Shown: positions 33,159 through 42,571 of the stretch, in pieces
Layout: every line of letters begins with the position of its first letter
Position numbering within the stretch: the stretch's first letter is position 1
Assembly: GCA_022493055.1 (NCBI GenBank)
Contig: CP092781.1
Location: 2,046,001 to 2,110,000 of the forward strand
Direction: 5' to 3'
Origin: Staphylococcus roterodami
GTDB lineage: Bacteria > Bacillota > Bacilli > Staphylococcales > Staphylococcaceae
DNA: 64,000 nt
Translations under genes and position numbers: made by a program
The notes under the pieces: generated by a model
Database searches by the model: none
Told to the model about the DNA's origin: nothing
The model's input: only the letters and a program-made list of their open reading frames with translations

Positions 33159-35061
33159 GTTTATTAATATCCTTTTGATTTTTCAATCGATCATAAACAT
33201 GTTTTGTTTGTGAATTTCGTTTAAATGTCGCCTCATTTGTATGTGAACGTGGTTGATATGGTTTATCTTCTCCAGTTTGTATACGGCGTTTTTCAATATC
33301 TTTATCATAAGAAGATTGAACGTCTTTATTAAACGATTGACTACGTCTTGATACTTCTTTTGGCGGTTGAGACGAATAAGTAGGGCTAAATGATTCTGTT
33401 TGCGGGTTACGTTTAATTTCTTTTTTATGTTTTACATCACGATGCATACCATCATCTTGTGCGATTCGTTTTGATTTCGTATAACCTGACGGTTTTGAAT
33501 AAGATGGTTTCGAATAACTAACTAAACCTACATTAGGAGCGCCATGCATCTCTTCTTGTTGATTACGTCGTTTAATTTCTTTCGAATTATTGATTGAAAT
33601 AGGCGTATCTGGTTGTTGATTTCGCTTTAGATTATTATCATTGTTATTTATCATCGGTGGTTCTGGATTATCACGTTGACCATCACGTTTATTCTTTTTA
33701 TCTTCTGCTCGTTTTTGACGACGTTTATTAAATTCATCTTGTCCTTTGCGCATTACATCAGCACCTAATTTTTGAGGCGATAAACTTAAATTGCCACGTG
33801 TCACAAAATCAATGATTTCACTACGTTTTTTATACAGTACAAACAAAATAATCATTAAGAATATCACATTTAAAAAATAAGCTTGTTGGCTTTCTGGTTT
33901 CACAAATGCATTCGCAATATCAATTGAAAAACCAATCACCACAAATAAAAATGTCATACAGGCACTTAAAATAATATACCCTAATGTACGTGCTAATGCT
34001 TTAAATACTGATATTTCAAAACCAGGGATAAAGCTAATAAGCCAACTAAACGCTAAAAATAAGAATAAAATGAGCGCAAAAGCTGAAAAGATGACTTTCG
34101 CAAAACTAATCGAAAGAAATATAATAGATAAAGCAATCGTAATAATTAATGTAAACATCGCAATACCTAATTGCCCAAATACATGTGTTTGTTTCATAGC
34201 TGTATTATTATATTTATCTACTTCATCTTTAACTTTACTTTCTATTTTTTCTTGTTCATCTTTTGAATTAACTTTTATATCTAAAATATTATCAATTCTG
34301 TTTTTACCTTTTTTCTTGATTTCATCTTCATTTACAGTACCATAATTCATAATCAGATAAGGCTTATATAACGCCATATCAAAATATTGATTACGTATCT
34401 TGTTAATGCCTGAATTTTCATTTACATAATCAATATCACCATTAATAGAACTTGTACTATTCATAATGACATTATTTAAACCTTTACCAACATTATTTGT
34501 ACCTTTAATCACAAAGCTGGCATTCGCAAGGACTCCCACACCAAAACCAATTAAACAAAAGATTAAAAAACCACGTTTTAATGCTTCATGCATATTACCT
34601 TTAACTGAAAAAACAATAAACGCATTTAAACAAATCACAATAAACAACGTCATCACAATATTACTTAACAATTTTTGATAAATATCACCGACAAATTGAC
34701 CGACTTTATCCGCAAAATCGTTTAATACATCAAGCTGATATAAATTCTCTATCGCATAATCAGTAATACTTACAATCAACTTGTCAATTTCAAAAAAGAA
34801 ATTGGTTACATTATTAACTGTTTCTGCGACCTCATCTTTACCAAATGGATTCCAATCTTCATCTTTTTGAAACCATACACGATAACGTTCTAAATCTATA
34901 TCACCATCAGCTTTATCATCTACTTTATACTTTTCAATCTTCGCATCTACCGCATTCGTTGGTTTTCCTACTGGATTAGCGACGGCATCAGCCGTTGCCC
35001 CTGTTATTAAAAACAAGGGCAAAATTAAAAAGCATAAAAGATATAAACTTTTACGCTTCAT
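33148..35061 (-). CDS. VirB6-like polytopic channel protein (ConG/TcpH type)
   Basis: The 637-residue protein has a signal-like N-terminal helix (LYLLCFLILPLFLITGATA), an extracytoplasmic segment, then about seven membrane helices (for example IVMTLFIVICLNAFIVFSV and LIITIALSIIFLSISFAKVIF). A long hydrophilic, basic and Q/N/P-rich tail of about 200 residues follows (KRRQKRAEDKKNKRDGQRDN). The layout is that of ConG of ICEBs1 and Orf15 of Tn916, the VirB6 equivalent in the inner-membrane channel. The tail probably stays in the cytoplasm. Confidence 0.8.
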   Translation of the reverse strand: MKRKSLYLLCFLILPLFLITGATADAVANPVGKPTNAVDAKIEKYKVDDKADGDIDLERYRVWFQKDEDWNPFGKDEVAETVNNVTNFFFEIDKLIVSITDYAIENLYQLDVLNDFADKVGQFVGDIYQKLLSNIVMTLFIVICLNAFIVFSVKGNMHEALKRGFLIFCLIGFGVGVLANASFVIKGTNNVGKGLNNVIMNSTSSINGDIDYVNENSGINKIRNQYFDMALYKPYLIMNYGTVNEDEIKKKGKNRIDNILDIKVNSKDEQEKIESKVKDEVDKYNNTAMKQTHVFGQLGIAMFTLIITIALSIIFLSISFAKVIFSAFALILFLFLAFSWLISFIPGFEISVFKALARTLGYIILSACMTFLFVVIGFSIDIANAFVKPESQQAYFLNVIFLMIILFVLYKKRSEIIDFVTRGNLSLSPQKLGADVMRKGQDEFNKRRQKRAEDKKNKRDGQRDNPEPPMINNNDNNLKRNQQPDTPISINNSKEIKRRNQQEEMHGAPNVGLVSYSKPSYSKPSGYTKSKRIAQDDGMHRDVKHKKEIKRNPQTESFSPTYSSQPPKEVSRRSQSFNKDVQSSYDKDIEKRRIQTGEDKPYQPRSHTNEATFKRNSQTKHVYDRLKNQKDINKHGK

Positions 35062-35076
35062 TTAATCACTCCTTAT

Positions 35077-35319
35077 TTAATTTGTTAAAACTTGAACAGA
35101 ACCTCTAAAAACAAACGCACAACTACCCATCTCAGCTTCTAAGTCAAATAAAGTTACTTTCTCTAAAGGTTTAAATGTTAAATTTTGTTTTGATAAAACA
35201 ATAATTTCTGAACCTAAATCAGCCGAAGCTAATCGATAGGCATAACAATCAAAATCTCGTCTCACATCGTCTTTTCGTAAAAAATAAAAATCTCCATTTT
35301 CATTAAAATCAATTTTCAT
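35077..35319 (-). CDS. Small DUF961/HelP-like protein inside the transfer operon
   Basis: The 80-residue soluble protein shares a pattern with the two DUF961-type proteins of the same ICE: a strand with DFYFL, then YAYRLASADLGSEIIV, compared with YAYKLASTGQGEQVTV in the protein at 43.0-43.4 kb. I read it as a shortened paralogue. HelP of ICEBs1 helps the helicase during rolling-circle replication; whether this short copy does so is unknown. It lies between the coupling protein and VirB6-like genes, an unusual location for the family. Confidence 0.55.
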   Translation of the reverse strand: MKIDFNENGDFYFLRKDDVRRDFDCYAYRLASADLGSEIIVLSKQNLTFKPLEKVTLFDLEAEMGSCAFVFRGSVQVLTN

Positions 35320-35326
35320 TACATGC

Positions 35327-36685
35327 TCACTCCTTATTTAATATTTGTTTGACATCCGCCACAAAGTCATATTGTTCCATGAGAGGCGCATCAAATAAAA
35401 TCGGTTCATTATATTGTCCAAGTATTGAAATATAACCACGTCCAATATCTGATTCATGAATCGGTTGAAAGTCTTTATCTGTTTGACCAAAGGTCATACG
35501 ATAACCGTCAACTGACAAATTACCCATCGACACACGTAAGCCCAATTGGTCACGCACGTTACCTTTAATCACATCTGCATCAGGTCGCTGTGCTGTTAAA
35601 AACATAAATACACCAGCTTGACGACCTTTCATAATGATGTTAATTAAATAATCATTCATTTCTTGAAGTTCTTTTTTATCTAAAGTAGACGTGAACGCTG
35701 TCACTTCATCAAAAATCACAAAATAGGGTGGTAAATCAAAGTTTCTAAAATTACTGCCTAATTGATAATGTTCGCTTTCACTCATCATTCTAAAGCGATG
35801 TTCCATTTCTTCATTGGCTTCTCTCAATTGTTTAAAAATTTGACCTTTCGTATCTGCCACTTTTTCAGCACCGATCACATTTTTCATAAATGATAAATCA
35901 GATACTTTCGGGTCTAATAACCGTACTTCTGCATCACGCTTAAATAATTCTCTAATCATATAGAATAAAAAGTACGTTTTACCGCCACCGGTCACACCAG
36001 TAATTAAAGCATGTGGTGCTTTCACAAAATCCCAAAGGATTTGATGTGTAATATAAATCTTCGTATCATAATAAGTTGTCTCTGGTGCTTCTGTACCTTC
36101 CATAACGATACGTTTTTTATATTTAAGAGGCATAAACTCATATCTCAAATAACGTCCAATATGACGCTTCTCAACAAGCTCACAATTAAACATCGGTTCA
36201 ATGATTGATTCTAATTCTAAATAGTCGTCTTGAAAACGTGAACCATCTTTTTTGACATGTATCACAAATGTTTTACGTCTACGTTTATAAAACAATGTTG
36301 GATAATAATCATATTCTGTTTTCTTATAATCAATATCTAAATACTCTATTGTTTTCTTAATCACTGTGCGATTATGAAAGCCTTGTGTTTCAATCATTTC
36401 AGCCAAATCTTTTTCACGAAATCTTAAAACAAGTTGCGCAAATAATTTTGCGATAATAAAAATAACCAAGGTACCAATCACAAGATATAAAAAATGTGGC
36501 TTAAAGTACTGATAGACTTCAACCACATCTAAAGCTTTTTGTTGACCAATATAACCTTGCCATAACATTAATATTCGATAGGCTAAAAAGATAAATGCGA
36601 ACACACCCGCAAAAATAAAATCAATATATTTAAAATAAGGTTGAATACGTACACCTTTAAATAAAGCAATTTCATTCATTGCCAT
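35327..36685 (-). CDS. FtsK/SpoIIIE-type coupling protein (ConQ/TcpA)
   Basis: This 452-residue protein has two N-terminal membrane helices (FIFAGVFAFIFLAYRILML; FLYLVIGTLVIFIIAKLFA) and a cytosolic FtsK-like motor with Walker A TGVTGGGKTYF and Walker B PPYFVIFDEV. It couples the relaxase-DNA complex to the secretion channel. The ATG at 36685 (MAMNEIALFKG) has AAGGAGTGA upstream; the longer frame to 36709 overlaps the upstream gene. ConQ of ICEBs1 and Orf21 of Tn916 are the analogues; there the gene sits beside the relaxase, here it lies downstream of the VirB4 gene. Confidence 0.88.
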   Translation of the reverse strand: MAMNEIALFKGVRIQPYFKYIDFIFAGVFAFIFLAYRILMLWQGYIGQQKALDVVEVYQYFKPHFLYLVIGTLVIFIIAKLFAQLVLRFREKDLAEMIETQGFHNRTVIKKTIEYLDIDYKKTEYDYYPTLFYKRRRKTFVIHVKKDGSRFQDDYLELESIIEPMFNCELVEKRHIGRYLRYEFMPLKYKKRIVMEGTEAPETTYYDTKIYITHQILWDFVKAPHALITGVTGGGKTYFLFYMIRELFKRDAEVRLLDPKVSDLSFMKNVIGAEKVADTKGQIFKQLREANEEMEHRFRMMSESEHYQLGSNFRNFDLPPYFVIFDEVTAFTSTLDKKELQEMNDYLINIIMKGRQAGVFMFLTAQRPDADVIKGNVRDQLGLRVSMGNLSVDGYRMTFGQTDKDFQPIHESDIGRGYISILGQYNEPILFDAPLMEQYDFVADVKQILNKE

Positions 36686-36689
36686 TAAA

Positions 36690-36914
36690 TCACTCCTTGC
36701 CATGTTCATAACGCTTCATTGCTTCAATAACGATATTAACTTGTTCTTCTCTACGTGCTAATTTATAACCTTCATACCAACCAAATAACTCCTTAGTCTT
36801 TCTTTGATGTCCTTCATAAGCAGCTTTTTTATATTTTTCATAACGTGGTTTTAAAACAATTAAAGAAATTATTGCAGTAACAACAATCATCAAAGGAATC
36901 AAGTAACTTATCAA
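36690..36914 (-). CDS. Small membrane protein of the ICE, 74 residues
   Basis: One N-terminal membrane helix (MISYLIPLMIVVTAIISLIVL) is followed by a charged helical tail (RREEQVNIVIEAMKRYE). It overlaps the preceding gene by 4 bases, which supports translation in the operon. The family is unknown; a small accessory subunit of the channel is possible. Confidence 0.6.
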   Translation of the reverse strand: MISYLIPLMIVVTAIISLIVLKPRYEKYKKAAYEGHQRKTKELFGWYEGYKLARREEQVNIVIEAMKRYEHGKE

Positions 36915-37156
36915 TTTCTTTTCACATCCTTAAAACAATCATCTAAAGCTGAATCATAAGACCGTAATTCAATTGAATTACTTAAATACTTAACAATTGA
37001 GACATCTACATTTAATTCTTTACAAAGCATCTTAAATGTAGAACTTTCAAAATCAACATACCGATTTATGATTCTAATTAAAGAAAAATAATATATCGCA
37101 AAAACAAACAAAATAGTAAAAATAATTATAATTAACAATTTTAAAAATATTAGCAT
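36911..37156 (-). CDS. Small membrane protein of the ICE, 81 residues
   Basis: One long hydrophobic helix (LKLLIIIIFTILFVFAIYYF) is followed by a soluble tail of about 50 residues. It lies 11 bp downstream of the VirB4 gene and overlaps the next gene by 4 bases. No family recognised. Confidence 0.6.
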   Translation of the reverse strand: MLIFLKLLIIIIFTILFVFAIYYFSLIRIINRYVDFESSTFKMLCKELNVDVSIVKYLSNSIELRSYDSALDDCFKDVKRN

Positions 37157-37167
37157 AAAATCATTCC

Positions 37168-39663
37168 TTATATCGCAAATTTTTCTTCTGCTTTTGAACT
37201 TGCTGAATCTTCTTGTGTTCTAAATGCTTCCGTCATTTCTTCAAAAGGACAATGTACGACCATTTTGCCCACACGTCCGTAGAAATCACTGAAAATGCAT
37301 TGACCTTTCTTCAAGTCTTTCAACATTTCCATATTCTCAGGACTTTCTTTTGAATATTCTAAACCAAGCGATTTTAAAATATCCTCTCGTTCATCTTTTT
37401 CATCAAATGCGAAATGACAACCAAAGTTACCGCCGTCTTCATCGGCTTTATCTTTAACAGATTGGGTAATAAAAACTAGCGAATTATTTTCAGATCGACC
37501 CATACGTTTAATACCTTTAGCTACTTTTTTACCTTGTCGTGAGGCACTAAATGCCCAACCTTCATCAATAAAGAGTGTTGTTTGTATCTGTCTACGTGAA
37601 CCAAATTTCTGTAAAAATTTACCGATTAAAAGCATTAAAGTAATCCCATTTTTCTCACCAGTTGAATAACCCGATGGGTCATCACCAGCCTTCGGCATAT
37701 CTAAACCTTGAACTTGTAATATCGTTGCTTTTTCTTGAATATTCAAAGCCGGATTACTACCATCACTAAACACAAGTTTTAATATATTATTTTGTGTTTT
37801 TTCAAAAAGTAAATCACCAGCTTGACTTACATGTTCATCTTCATCATTTTGAAGCTTTTTAATTACATCTAATGACCCAACTTGTTGACCTTTTTCACGT
37901 TCCTCAACTGTTTCAGTAATAGCCCTATAAATTGCTGTTTCAACACGATGTTCATTTTCAAAGGATTTAATTTCATCAAATACTGATTTCAACATTTCAT
38001 TAGCTTCAATACCATCAAGAAAAACAATCGGGTCTAAACAACCATAATTACTAGGCTTTTTATAATCCAATGTCACATACTTAAATGTTTTTAAATGATT
38101 AACAAATAGGGGATATTTACGTTGCATGTCTTCACTTTCTGTAATTTTATTAAACCAATCTGCAAATTCACTTTTCGGGTCCCAATAAATCATTTGACCT
38201 TTAAAGAATGATGTATATATCCAAAGTAACTTAGCTAAAAATGATTTACCTTTACCTGTTTGACCTGTGATTAATACGTGTGGGCTATCACTGACTGCTC
38301 CTGATATACCTTTGGCTGCTAATAATAAACTAAATAAAATAATATCTCTTGAACTTGCAACGGCTTCCTCACGTGAAACAGAACGTATAAACTTATCAAT
38401 ACGTCCGATATAAAAACCAGTTTTTGTACCTAAACTTTGCGACACGCCAAATAAATTTTCTGCAATCCCAGTTGCTGTCGTACGTTGCACCCAATATTTA
38501 TTAATAAACAATGGATTGCCATGTAAAATTTGATAATAAAGTTGTAATTGGTCAGCTAATGGATTAACCGCATAAATATTTGTTTCTTTTAAACGTTTAA
38601 TTAAACGTTTCGCTTTACGCTTACAATCCTTTAAATTATCGCTCTTAATCACAAATGAACAAGACCACTCTATAAATACACCTGAACCTGTCACTTCTTT
38701 TTCCATTTGTTCTAATACGAATAAATTATCTTGAATATCTTCAGATGCATTATCACCAGCTGATTGTTTTTCTCTTGCTTGTGCTTTATGATTAATTTTT
38801 GCACGATCAAATTTCTTTTTTACTTTATCATTCTCAACAATTTTTGCTTTTACATGACATTCCACAGGGAACGGCATATTTTGTGCTTTTTCATAAATAT
38901 GTGTAAATTCCATATCAAGTGGAAAGTCGTCAACAACAATTGTTGTTGTATAGAATGTTTCATTTTCATTTGTCACTTTCAATACACGCATATTTGTAGG
39001 GTCAATCACCACATTACATACATCTGTTACGGCACGTCTTGATGATTCCTCTTGTACATCATGCGTCGCATTTGAAATAAATGGCTTACGCACGATATAA
39101 GCAAGCTCATTTTCAGTTAAGCGTTCACCCTCAATACTTAAAAAACTATCCGCAAGTTCTCGTTCAAACACTTCATAACGACTTAATACTTTTTCATCTA
39201 ATGAAACATTAAAACCAAAATTCGAAATCATTCGTTCCGCTGTATCTGATAATGTACTCTTAAGCATTTCTTTAATCGAAATCGCATCATCACTTAATTC
39301 TCGAAGTTTCACACCCATGACAAACGAGTTACGTGTAATCATTTGTAATTCTTGTTCTAACACATCAATCGTTTCTTGGGCATAATAATTAGCCACATCA
39401 AACGCTGAATCATCAAAGTCTTGACTAATTTCTTTAAATTTATTACGTAAATCTAAATCATGCTCATACATTTCAAAATGAAAATCCTGATAACCTTTAA
39501 TCGATTCAAGAAAATATTTCATACGTTTTTTTGAAGCTTCTTTTTTATCGTAATTGGCTGTTGAAATAGATTCAGAACGAATACGATAATACGCCCAAAC
39601 TTCACCGCTTTTCGTTAATAACAAATTATTTTTCATCCCTGCATAGGGGGCTTTTAACTCCAT
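37168..39663 (-). CDS. VirB4-family ATPase of the conjugation machinery (ConE/TcpF)
   Basis: This 831-residue cytosolic or peripheral ATPase powers the type IV secretion channel. Walker A is VLITGQTGKGKSFLAKL (about residue 460) and Walker B is TTLFIDEGWAFS (about residue 700), followed by VFITQSVKDK. The N-terminal half is the usual VirB4 interaction region. Start MELKAPYAGM with GGAGGGATGAC upstream. It corresponds to ConE of ICEBs1 and Orf16 of Tn916, an essential conjugation gene. Confidence 0.92.
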   Translation of the reverse strand: MELKAPYAGMKNNLLLTKSGEVWAYYRIRSESISTANYDKKEASKKRMKYFLESIKGYQDFHFEMYEHDLDLRNKFKEISQDFDDSAFDVANYYAQETIDVLEQELQMITRNSFVMGVKLRELSDDAISIKEMLKSTLSDTAERMISNFGFNVSLDEKVLSRYEVFERELADSFLSIEGERLTENELAYIVRKPFISNATHDVQEESSRRAVTDVCNVVIDPTNMRVLKVTNENETFYTTTIVVDDFPLDMEFTHIYEKAQNMPFPVECHVKAKIVENDKVKKKFDRAKINHKAQAREKQSAGDNASEDIQDNLFVLEQMEKEVTGSGVFIEWSCSFVIKSDNLKDCKRKAKRLIKRLKETNIYAVNPLADQLQLYYQILHGNPLFINKYWVQRTTATGIAENLFGVSQSLGTKTGFYIGRIDKFIRSVSREEAVASSRDIILFSLLLAAKGISGAVSDSPHVLITGQTGKGKSFLAKLLWIYTSFFKGQMIYWDPKSEFADWFNKITESEDMQRKYPLFVNHLKTFKYVTLDYKKPSNYGCLDPIVFLDGIEANEMLKSVFDEIKSFENEHRVETAIYRAITETVEEREKGQQVGSLDVIKKLQNDEDEHVSQAGDLLFEKTQNNILKLVFSDGSNPALNIQEKATILQVQGLDMPKAGDDPSGYSTGEKNGITLMLLIGKFLQKFGSRRQIQTTLFIDEGWAFSASRQGKKVAKGIKRMGRSENNSLVFITQSVKDKADEDGGNFGCHFAFDEKDEREDILKSLGLEYSKESPENMEMLKDLKKGQCIFSDFYGRVGKMVVHCPFEEMTEAFRTQEDSASSKAEEKFAI

Positions 39664-39697
39664 GTCATCCCTCCATTAAAAATAGCCCCGTTAGGGA

Positions 39698-40087
39698 CTA
39701 TTTCAATTTAATTATTTTCTTGTCATGATATTTCACTTCTTCATCATATGCATAATGTACATTGCGCATTTGAATGTTAAACACATACATCATAAAATCC
39801 CAAAGAAAGAATATCAGTTTCTTACCATCTTGTTTTAATTTTACTAATTGCTTCGTCATATAATAGGGGAGTACTGTAAAATAAATAATCGTTAAACCTG
39901 GTACTAAAGACGTTAATGTATTAAATCCAGCCTTAAGATATAATAATATTAAAATCAATTCAATCACAAACAACGTACCGACCCAGTCTAAACGAATACC
40001 TTTTGACCACCGGTAACTTCCTGTAAATTCATACATCACAATCGGCTGTTCAAATGTTCGTTTCAAATTGTAAGCTTTTTTATCCAT
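39698..40087 (-). CDS. TcpE-family conjugation membrane protein
   Basis: The 129-residue protein begins MDKKAYNLKRTFEQP, has two membrane helices in the middle (TLFVIELILILLYLKAGF and the following LVPGLTIIYFTVLPYY) and a basic C terminus. Length, helix positions and place before VirB4 match TcpE/ConD (Orf17 of Tn916). The ATG at 40087 follows GGGAG, which itself contains the end of the upstream gene; the longer frame is rejected. Confidence 0.75.
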   Translation of the reverse strand: MDKKAYNLKRTFEQPIVMYEFTGSYRWSKGIRLDWVGTLFVIELILILLYLKAGFNTLTSLVPGLTIIYFTVLPYYMTKQLVKLKQDGKKLIFFLWDFMMYVFNIQMRNVHYAYDEEVKYHDKKIIKLK

Positions 40088-40092
40088 ATCGA

Positions 40093-40353
40093 TCAGCTCC
40101 CAAAAATCAACTTCCAAAGCCCTGATACTGAATTAAACACTGTTTCAGGACCTTTGGAAATCAAGAACATCAAACCACCAATCACAAACAATGCAAGCAT
40201 ATGACCATATTTACCCGTTGCCCATTTTACAATACCAACAACCAATACAATAATACCAATCGCAGTACCAACCTCTTTATTAACCCATTGACCAAGTGGA
40301 TTAATGGAAGGTGCATCACCTAGTACAAACATTAAATTAAATAAATGTTCCAT
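40093..40353 (-). CDS. TcpD-like small membrane protein
   Basis: This 86-residue protein has two hydrophobic helices (TAIGIIVLVVGIVKWATG and GHMLALFVIGGLMFLISKG) and starts MEHLFNLMF after GGAGGTTAAAGTG. Its 3' end abuts the TcpE-like gene. The arrangement TcpC-TcpD-TcpE-TcpF is that of clostridial pCW3 and ICEBs1/Tn916-type systems. It probably forms part of the channel. Confidence 0.7.
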   Translation of the reverse strand: MEHLFNLMFVLGDAPSINPLGQWVNKEVGTAIGIIVLVVGIVKWATGKYGHMLALFVIGGLMFLISKGPETVFNSVSGLWKLIFGS

Positions 40354-40357
40354 CACT

Positions 40358-41464
40358 TTAACCTCCAATTGTTGTTGTTAATTTTTTAACATAATACTTA
40401 CCGTCTTTTTTCGTAATATCTAAGGTGTAATGTTCTAAGTTTTCAAGTGGTGACCCTTTATCTTTCATTAAAACCTCTGCTTTAACAACATAATCGTCAC
40501 CATTAGGATAAATACGTAAATCACTGATTTTAGACACTTCACGTGTATCTTCTAACCCTTCGGGGTTATCCATTAAATAAGCCATATCATCCGATTTACT
40601 TTTACAATATTTATCAAAAAACTCTTCAACAAATGCTTTTAGTTTCGGATTATCTTCACGCTTTTCATTCTCCAAACTATCTTTAACAAGTGTTGCTTTT
40701 TTCAATTGATTACTTGGAATCGTAGAAAAATGAGGGTATTCAATCACCACGTACTTATTATTTTCACTTTTAACTGGAATGTTTAATAATGCCTTCTTAG
40801 TTTCTGTTCGTTCTTTTTCTTCTGTCTTTGTTTCATATTCATCCTTTTTATCTTTGTCCTTTTTATCCTTTTCCTTTTTAACTTTAACCTCCTTTTTCTC
40901 TGTAATTTTTAAATCGTAACTTACAATATACTGAATGATTGTTTGTTTATCTTTACGTTTAATATTAAAAAATTCTTTTTCATTCAGCTTACGCTCAACA
41001 TTTTCAGTATTTTCTGTAGGTGTCTTATAATCAGAGGGATAAAAATCCGCTAACGCTTTTTGTCGCTCTTCTTTTGCCTTACCATCTTTAGGAATAGTCA
41101 TATATGCATCAATATACTTATCAGCATATAACTTTAAATTAGGATTATACTGAACTGTTTCAGCGTTATCTTCATATTTCTTTTGAATTTCTTGCGTTTT
41201 ATTAACTGCTTCTTTACTTTCGTTGTTCGCTTTAGAAGCTCTAATGAAAGAGGCAATCAACAAAATGGTTAACAACACTAAAATCATATAAAAAACAATC
41301 ACAATCTTTTTTCTGTGATTGCGATACTTCGGTAATGATTTACGTTCTTCTTCAGGAACATCAAAACGCTTGCCTTTTTTTGAAAATCTTGATAATATCA
41401 ACTTGTTGATGATACTCAAAAAAGCTTTACGTATATTACTTAGAAAAGCTTTGATAGGAATCAT
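40358..41464 (-). CDS. VirB8-like conjugation protein (TcpC/ConC family)
   Basis: The 368-residue protein has a cytosolic basic N terminus, one membrane helix (IVIVFYMILVLLTILLIASF), a lysine/glutamate-rich linker around KEKDKKDKDKKDEYETK and two NTF2-like outer domains, the last ending GDDYVVKAEVLMKDK and YTLDITKKDGKYYVKKL. This matches TcpC of pCW3 and Orf13/ConC, the VirB8-like scaffold of Gram-positive channels. It overlaps the relaxase gene by 29 bases. Confidence 0.8.
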   Translation of the reverse strand: MIPIKAFLSNIRKAFLSIINKLILSRFSKKGKRFDVPEEERKSLPKYRNHRKKIVIVFYMILVLLTILLIASFIRASKANNESKEAVNKTQEIQKKYEDNAETVQYNPNLKLYADKYIDAYMTIPKDGKAKEERQKALADFYPSDYKTPTENTENVERKLNEKEFFNIKRKDKQTIIQYIVSYDLKITEKKEVKVKKEKDKKDKDKKDEYETKTEEKERTETKKALLNIPVKSENNKYVVIEYPHFSTIPSNQLKKATLVKDSLENEKREDNPKLKAFVEEFFDKYCKSKSDDMAYLMDNPEGLEDTREVSKISDLRIYPNGDDYVVKAEVLMKDKGSPLENLEHYTLDITKKDGKYYVKKLTTTIGG

Positions 41465-42536
41465 CTCCTTTCTTTTTACGCTTTAGATTTTCTAAATAAT
41501 GATTAATTCTATCGGTGTGTTCATCATTAAATGATGAATGCGCCAATATTTTATTCAGAAAATCTGTATCCCCAAGTAATCCTTCGGATTGTGCCATTGC
41601 TTCAGCTGTTAAAACCGTATCTAACGTGGTAGCTACTTGTTTACATAACCAATCAATATTATCCTCAATTGACTTTAAACTCGGTTTTATACTTAAACTA
41701 ATTTTATCAGCACCTTTAATAAAACGTGACCATTCTTGATATACTGGCCACCTTGATTTTCGACTATCTGATACATCTTTCGGCTCAGTTACAAAACGCA
41801 TACTATTATTTAAAACACCTTTAACAATATCTGATATGCTTGATGTTTCTGTTAAAATATTTGCGCAATTTTCCGCATTACTTCGTCGCATTTGTATTTC
41901 ATAACGATTCCATAATCCAAAATCTTCAACAGGTGTTTTTAATTTATACGCCATTTCATAGTTCTTTTCATAAAAGCGACAGTACATATCACTTTTTTTA
42001 GAGCCGATATAAAAAGTTGAACCTTTAGACTGTCCGTTGGACAATTTAAAACCAGCAATTGAACTCGCTGTTCTAAATTTTGAAATACATTCACCATGCT
42101 CAGCCTTTTTAATTAATCGTGGTATTTTTAAATATGTTTTTGTATCATCAATCGCAATATCAATTCTTGTAAAACGCGCCTTTTTAGCCGCACAGCGCTT
42201 AAAAAAGTCTTGCCACGTTTCATTGCGGTTGATTAAATAATGTTCAAATTCTCGACAACCAGAACCAGTTAACTGTAGATGAAAGCCCATACCCTCATCT
42301 TTATCCGAATAAAAGATTTGAATATTACCAAACGTATAACCACGATTGTAAAAGTACAAGCCACTATTACGATGTTTAAACACTGCCCGAGGCAGTTTCA
42401 AAACATCCTCCATAATGGTGAAAATAGAGGGCACCTGAAAAGTCACTTGAACCCAGTCAACAACTGCCTCCAAGCCACATTTTTCTGGCTTCGCTACCCC
42501 CCTATTAGTAAGGGGGGTAGAAGCTTGATTTTCCAT
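41436..42536 (-). CDS. NicK/Orf20-type relaxase (Rep_trans family)
   Basis: The 366-residue protein belongs to the rolling-circle initiator-relaxase family of ICEBs1 NicK and Tn916 Orf20. WVQVTFQVPSIFTI opens the family domain and RFTRIDIAIDD holds the metal-binding core motif. Tyrosines in YCRFYEKNYEMAYKL are the candidate nicking residues. It nicks oriT to start both transfer and plasmid-like replication of the excised element. The ATG at 42536 has AGGAGG seven bases upstream, so the TTG at 42554 is rejected. Its first codons encode the oriT hairpin. Confidence 0.85.
   Translation of the reverse strand: MENQASTPLTNRGVAKPEKCGLEAVVDWVQVTFQVPSIFTIMEDVLKLPRAVFKHRNSGLYFYNRGYTFGNIQIFYSDKDEGMGFHLQLTGSGCREFEHYLINRNETWQDFFKRCAAKKARFTRIDIAIDDTKTYLKIPRLIKKAEHGECISKFRTASSIAGFKLSNGQSKGSTFYIGSKKSDMYCRFYEKNYEMAYKLKTPVEDFGLWNRYEIQMRRSNAENCANILTETSSISDIVKGVLNNSMRFVTEPKDVSDSRKSRWPVYQEWSRFIKGADKISLSIKPSLKSIEDNIDWLCKQVATTLDTVLTAEAMAQSEGLLGDTDFLNKILAHSSFNDEHTDRINHYLENLKRKKKGDDSYQSFSK
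42494..42520. other. oriT: Probable oriT nick-site hairpin of the ICE
   Basis: CTACCCCCC and GGGGGGTAG form a perfect 9-bp inverted repeat around a 9-base loop. Read on the minus strand the loop and right arm are CTAATAGGGGGGT. This nearly equals the ICEBs1/Tn916 oriT core as I remember it (CTAACAGGGGGGT). It lies inside the 5' end of the relaxase gene, close to the oriT-nicK arrangement of ICEBs1. Confidence 0.8.
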
Positions 42537-42549
42537 GAAAAAACCTCCT

Positions 42550-42571
42550 ATCAAATCGCAAGCGATTTGAT
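42550..42571. repeat. Perfect 10-bp inverted repeat before the relaxase start
   Basis: ATCAAATCGC and GCGATTTGAT are separated by AA. It lies 14 bp upstream of the relaxase ATG and covers the ribosome-site side, so it could act as an operator or control translation. Confidence 0.6.

Noticed and set aside
42494..42520. C6/G6 hairpin as a transcription terminator
   Set aside because: No T-run follows, it lies inside a coding start, and it matches the oriT core of related elements.
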